The notes under the pieces are model-generated. The model was given only the letters and a program-made list of their open reading frames with translations, was not told the DNA's origin and did no database searches. A stretch of 33,549 bases of DNA from DATJFH01 sp035495815. GTDB taxonomy: Bacteria > Acidobacteriota > Terriglobia > Bryobacterales > Bryobacteraceae. Numbering within the stretch: position 1 is the first letter of the stretch; every line of letters starts with the position of its first letter. The position numbers and the translations under genes are program-made. This document shows, one piece after another, positions 32,501 through 33,549 of this stretch. The stretch lies in the NCBI GenBank assembly GCA_035495815.1, contig DATJFH010000366.1, positions 1 through 33,549 on the forward strand. Reading direction: 5' to 3'.

Positions 32501-32964
32501 GCCAGCGAAGAGACGTTACGGCCGCGTATCGCCAGGTTCTCCACCTGCGAAGTGACGATGGTGCCGGACCGTTCGCTGCTGGCAGTCTGAACGGTGGCGC
32601 TCTGGGCGGCGACGGTGACGGTTTCGGTAACGGCCCCGACCTCCAGCCGGATGGCTCCGACGGGCAGGGTCTCGGTGGCCGTCAGGTTGATGCCTTTGCG
32701 CTCCACGGTCTTGAAACCCGCCGAGCTGACCGACAGGCTGTACTCGCCGGGAACCACGTTGGTGAAGGTGAAATCCCCGCGCTCGTTACTGGCGCTGCGA
32801 CGGGTCGCTCCGGTGGCGGTCTGGGTCAGCCGTACGTCCGCGTTCACCACGGCGAGATCGGAGGAGTCGCGGACCGAGCCCACGATGGTGCCGTTCGTCG
32901 TTTGCGCCGGCAGGGCGCAGGCCAGGAGCGAGATCAGCAAAGTGAGGACGAGGGAACGCGACAT
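29521..32964 (-). CDS. TonB-dependent receptor, Oar-like, with carboxypeptidase-regulatory domain
   Basis: A second, 1147-residue Oar-like receptor with signal peptide (about 1-21, ending CALPAQ), an Ig-like regulatory domain (about 24-108, TNGTIVGSVRDSSDLAVVNAD at residues 23-43 and VPGEYSLSVSSAGFKTVERKG at 71-91), a plug (about 120-245, VENLAIRGRNVSSLAKLLPG, IQLDGVPMNDIGNNNGSSVYVSM, GNYAAEYGRLSGANVQIVTKSGSRDFHG) and a barrel ending in LRFSF. It is similar in layout to the next receptor but clearly different in sequence, so an old duplication is possible. ATG 32964 has GGAG upstream and gives the signal peptide; a longer upstream frame lacks one. It starts the minus-strand cluster. No anti-sigma factor, ECF sigma factor, SusD or TonB gene is visible beside it. 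Confidence 0.9.
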   Translation of the reverse strand: MSRSLVLTLLISLLACALPAQTTNGTIVGSVRDSSDLAVVNADVRLTQTATGATRRSASNERGDFTFTNVVPGEYSLSVSSAGFKTVERKGINLTATETLPVGAIRLEVGAVTETVTVAAQSATVQTASSERSGTIVTSQVENLAIRGRNVSSLAKLLPGIMLTAESDQVDISNNIRALGGRSTSNNIQLDGVPMNDIGNNNGSSVYVSMDAVAEVKILLGNYAAEYGRLSGANVQIVTKSGSRDFHGLVSYFKRHEQFNANNFFSNRLGVPKPRYRFNTWNYNIGGPVYIPGKFNTGRDKLFFFWSQEFWPIKTNGNVGQVTVPTALERAGDFSQSLDLNGRLIPVRDPGSNAPFPDNRVPLNRIDSNGQALLKVFPMPNFLDTNISGRRYNYIFQENTTNPKRTQTLRVDYNLNPRNVINGSYSFRNDDQTAALGLGTSGATNWPQMVKTFYSKAELSSIRYTRIINPTLVNEFVFGHATRPQGDRATDDQVTKNQRDTAGFKAGQFHPEHNPLNILPNATYGGVTAPANLFVEQRFPHIADHTVWNFQDGISKTWGAHTSKAGVYFDRFSTNRKIYGIFNGSFTFDRNVNNPLDTGYAYSNGVLGIFNSYTESSDVVFRHYRLGNIEWFAQDNWKISRKFTLDLGARFYYIPPTTDTENLVSGFDTSRYDPAKQPRLITPASVGGRRVGVNPVTGEVFNAALIGAIAPGTGDPSNGMVTPSRDSSYPRSLIDGNGVHAAPRVGFAYDPFGKGKTAVRGGFGMFFNREVLESTINPVAQQTPIVDNPIINFATLPTLLSQAGLLTPQDVFGVQRNGAGTPTVMNFSLSVQQNIGFGTVIDVGYVGSLARHLLWRRNRNPVPLGANFLAKNADPTNPAVALQPSFLRPITGYNNILISEWASSSNYHSLQVTLNRRFAKTLEFGLAWTWSKTMGYNDADNNEVTTLVSPRVWNYGLSGIDRTHVVNVNWLWSLPRTPWKNSLTRGVFNDWQISGIAAFISGAPVGVSYSTTTAYDVTGTPNLNARVDVTGKASLSKGDRTFSRNFDTTVFRLPARGTIGTAQNPLLRGPGVNNFDISLFKSFPIRERARLQFRAEMYNAFNHTQFSAFDTAARFDAASGAQVNARFGEFTAARSPRIVQMALRFSF

Positions 32965-33011
32965 GGCTTTCTCCAACGATGTTTTCCGTTTCGAAGCAGG
33001 GCGATTTACAG

Positions 33012-33017
33012 AGTATA
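33012..33017 (-). promoter_or_regulatory. -10 element TATACT for the first receptor gene
   Basis: TATACT on the minus strand (plus-strand AGTATA at 33012-33017) stands about 47 bases before the ATG at 32964. No -35 hexamer is visible 16-18 bases upstream. The leader would hold the GGAG ribosome site. The divergent nucleotidyltransferase gene starts at 33128. Confidence 0.35.
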
Positions 33018-33127
33018 TCGCGTCCGGCTGCGCGGGCCGCTGGCCGCGGAAGCGGAGTGGAACAAGTACAAGTGTGGCGAGTCCCGTGTCCCGTGTGCTT
33101 GTCCCTTCTTCTGCTACCATTTCGTAA

Positions 33128-33549
33128 ATGACTCAGCGGATGGCGGCCGGGCTGGCCGACTTGCCGGATGAAGTTTCACGCGCGCTGGCCGCATTTCTGG
33201 ACGCCGTCAAGGACACGTTCGCCGGCGATCTGCGGTCCGTGGTGCTGTACGGGAGCGCGGTCGAGGGCCGGCTTCGAGCCACTTCCGACGTCAACGTCCT
33301 GATCGTTCTCTCCTCGTTCGACGCGGGCAAGGCGAACGCGTTGCGCGGTCCGTTTTCGATGGCCGAAGCGGCGATTCACCTGTCTGCGATGATTCTGCTC
33401 GAATCCGAAGTCCGGCCCGCGGTGGAATCGTTCGCGCAGAAATTCTCGGATATCCTGCGGCGCCGGCGGGTACTGCATGGGACCGACCCTTTCGCCGGAC
33501 TGTCCATTCCGCGCGACGCCGTGATTGCGCGCTCGAAACAGGCGCTGCT
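33128..33549 (+). CDS. nucleotidyltransferase-domain protein, 3' end outside window
   Basis: At least 140 residues of a DNA polymerase beta-like nucleotidyltransferase (NTP_transf_2) are visible before the window ends. The core reads VVLYGSAVEGRLRATSDVNVLIVL (38-61): the GS motif at Gly42-Ser43 and the first catalytic Asp54 fit the family, but the second carboxylate of the usual DxD is Asn56. The lone Asn could lower or alter activity. Downstream AAIHLSAMILLESEV (80-94) holds possible third-carboxylate residues. Proteins of this kind range from MNT toxins and antitoxins, often paired with HEPN proteins, to nucleotide-adding enzymes; the partner would be downstream and cannot be seen. The start ATG 33128 is divergent from the receptor gene; a second ATG at residue 5 (33140) is an alternative. 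Confidence 0.75.
   Translation, partial: MTQRMAAGLADLPDEVSRALAAFLDAVKDTFAGDLRSVVLYGSAVEGRLRATSDVNVLIVLSSFDAGKANALRGPFSMAEAAIHLSAMILLESEVRPAVESFAQKFSDILRRRRVLHGTDPFAGLSIPRDAVIARSKQAL

Noticed and set aside
26168..32964. SusC/SusD polysaccharide utilisation locus
   Set aside because: The receptors are Oar-like with regulatory Ig domains, and no SusD-type lipoprotein gene or glycoside hydrolase accompanies them.
31282..33171. Long plus-strand open frame across the second receptor gene
   Set aside because: A mirror of GC-rich coding on the opposite strand. No motif, no ribosome site, and the minus strand encodes a full Oar-like receptor.
1..33549. CRISPR arrays, tRNA or rRNA genes, complete insertion sequences
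   Set aside because: No regularly spaced direct repeats, no cloverleaf sequences, and no transposase reading frame with flanking inverted repeats were seen by eye.

Overview
The window looks like a chromosomal segment of an Acidobacteriota bacterium of the Solibacter/Bryobacter kind. This is inferred from gene content and not from any marker RNA, because no rRNA or tRNA is visible. The signs are GC-rich coding sequence, two Oar-like TonB-dependent receptors with N-terminal carboxypeptidase-regulatory domains, a planctomycete-type cytochrome/DUF1549/DUF1553 protein, a cytochrome c fused to a copper-monooxygenase-like domain, DUF1080 and Gfo/Idh/MocA proteins with twin-arginine-like leaders, and many small secreted proteins of unknown role.

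Layout. 1-1353: the C-terminal part of a PQQ-type beta-propeller protein. 1394-6057: two thiamine-diphosphate 2-oxoacid dehydrogenase E1 enzymes, one as separate alpha and beta genes and one as a single alpha-beta fusion, with a convergent PilZ (c-di-GMP receptor) gene between them. No E2 or E3 gene is present. 6211-7801: a four-helix membrane protein, a SufU-type Fe-S scaffold and a DUF1622 membrane protein. 7802-8638: a gene-poor stretch with several perfect inverted repeats and a decayed VOC/glyoxalase gene. 8639-11038: a small excisionase/MerR-like helix-turn-helix protein, a strongly self-complementary leader, a Gln/Gly/Pro-rich protein, a SIMPL-domain protein and an unknown gene on the other strand.

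11241-13829 is a large secreted cytochrome-like DUF1549/DUF1553 protein. It is followed on the minus strand by nagA. 15306-18924 holds a TerB-like protein, a two-gene minus-strand unit (secreted amidohydrolase plus a small membrane-anchored protein) and a divergent MauE/DoxX-thioredoxin fusion. 18985-21347 holds a secreted cytochrome c, a divergent FG-GAP/VCBS propeller and an overlapping GAF protein. 21500-23919 is a tightly overlapping Gfo/Idh/MocA oxidoreductase and double-DUF1080 pair, a plausible 3-keto-glycoside unit. 23931-32964 is a four-gene minus-strand cluster: receptor, receptor, periplasmic protein, cytochrome/copper-monooxygenase-like protein. The window ends inside a nucleotidyltransferase gene.

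The common theme is periplasmic and outer-membrane handling of carbohydrates and redox chemistry, with scavenging of amino sugars and oxo acids. No CRISPR array, complete insertion sequence, prophage or recognised defence system was seen. The best candidates for something undescribed are the structured leader at 8858-9001, the hairpin cluster at 7978-8093, the cytochrome-copper enzyme with its two receptors, and the keto-sugar gene pair.
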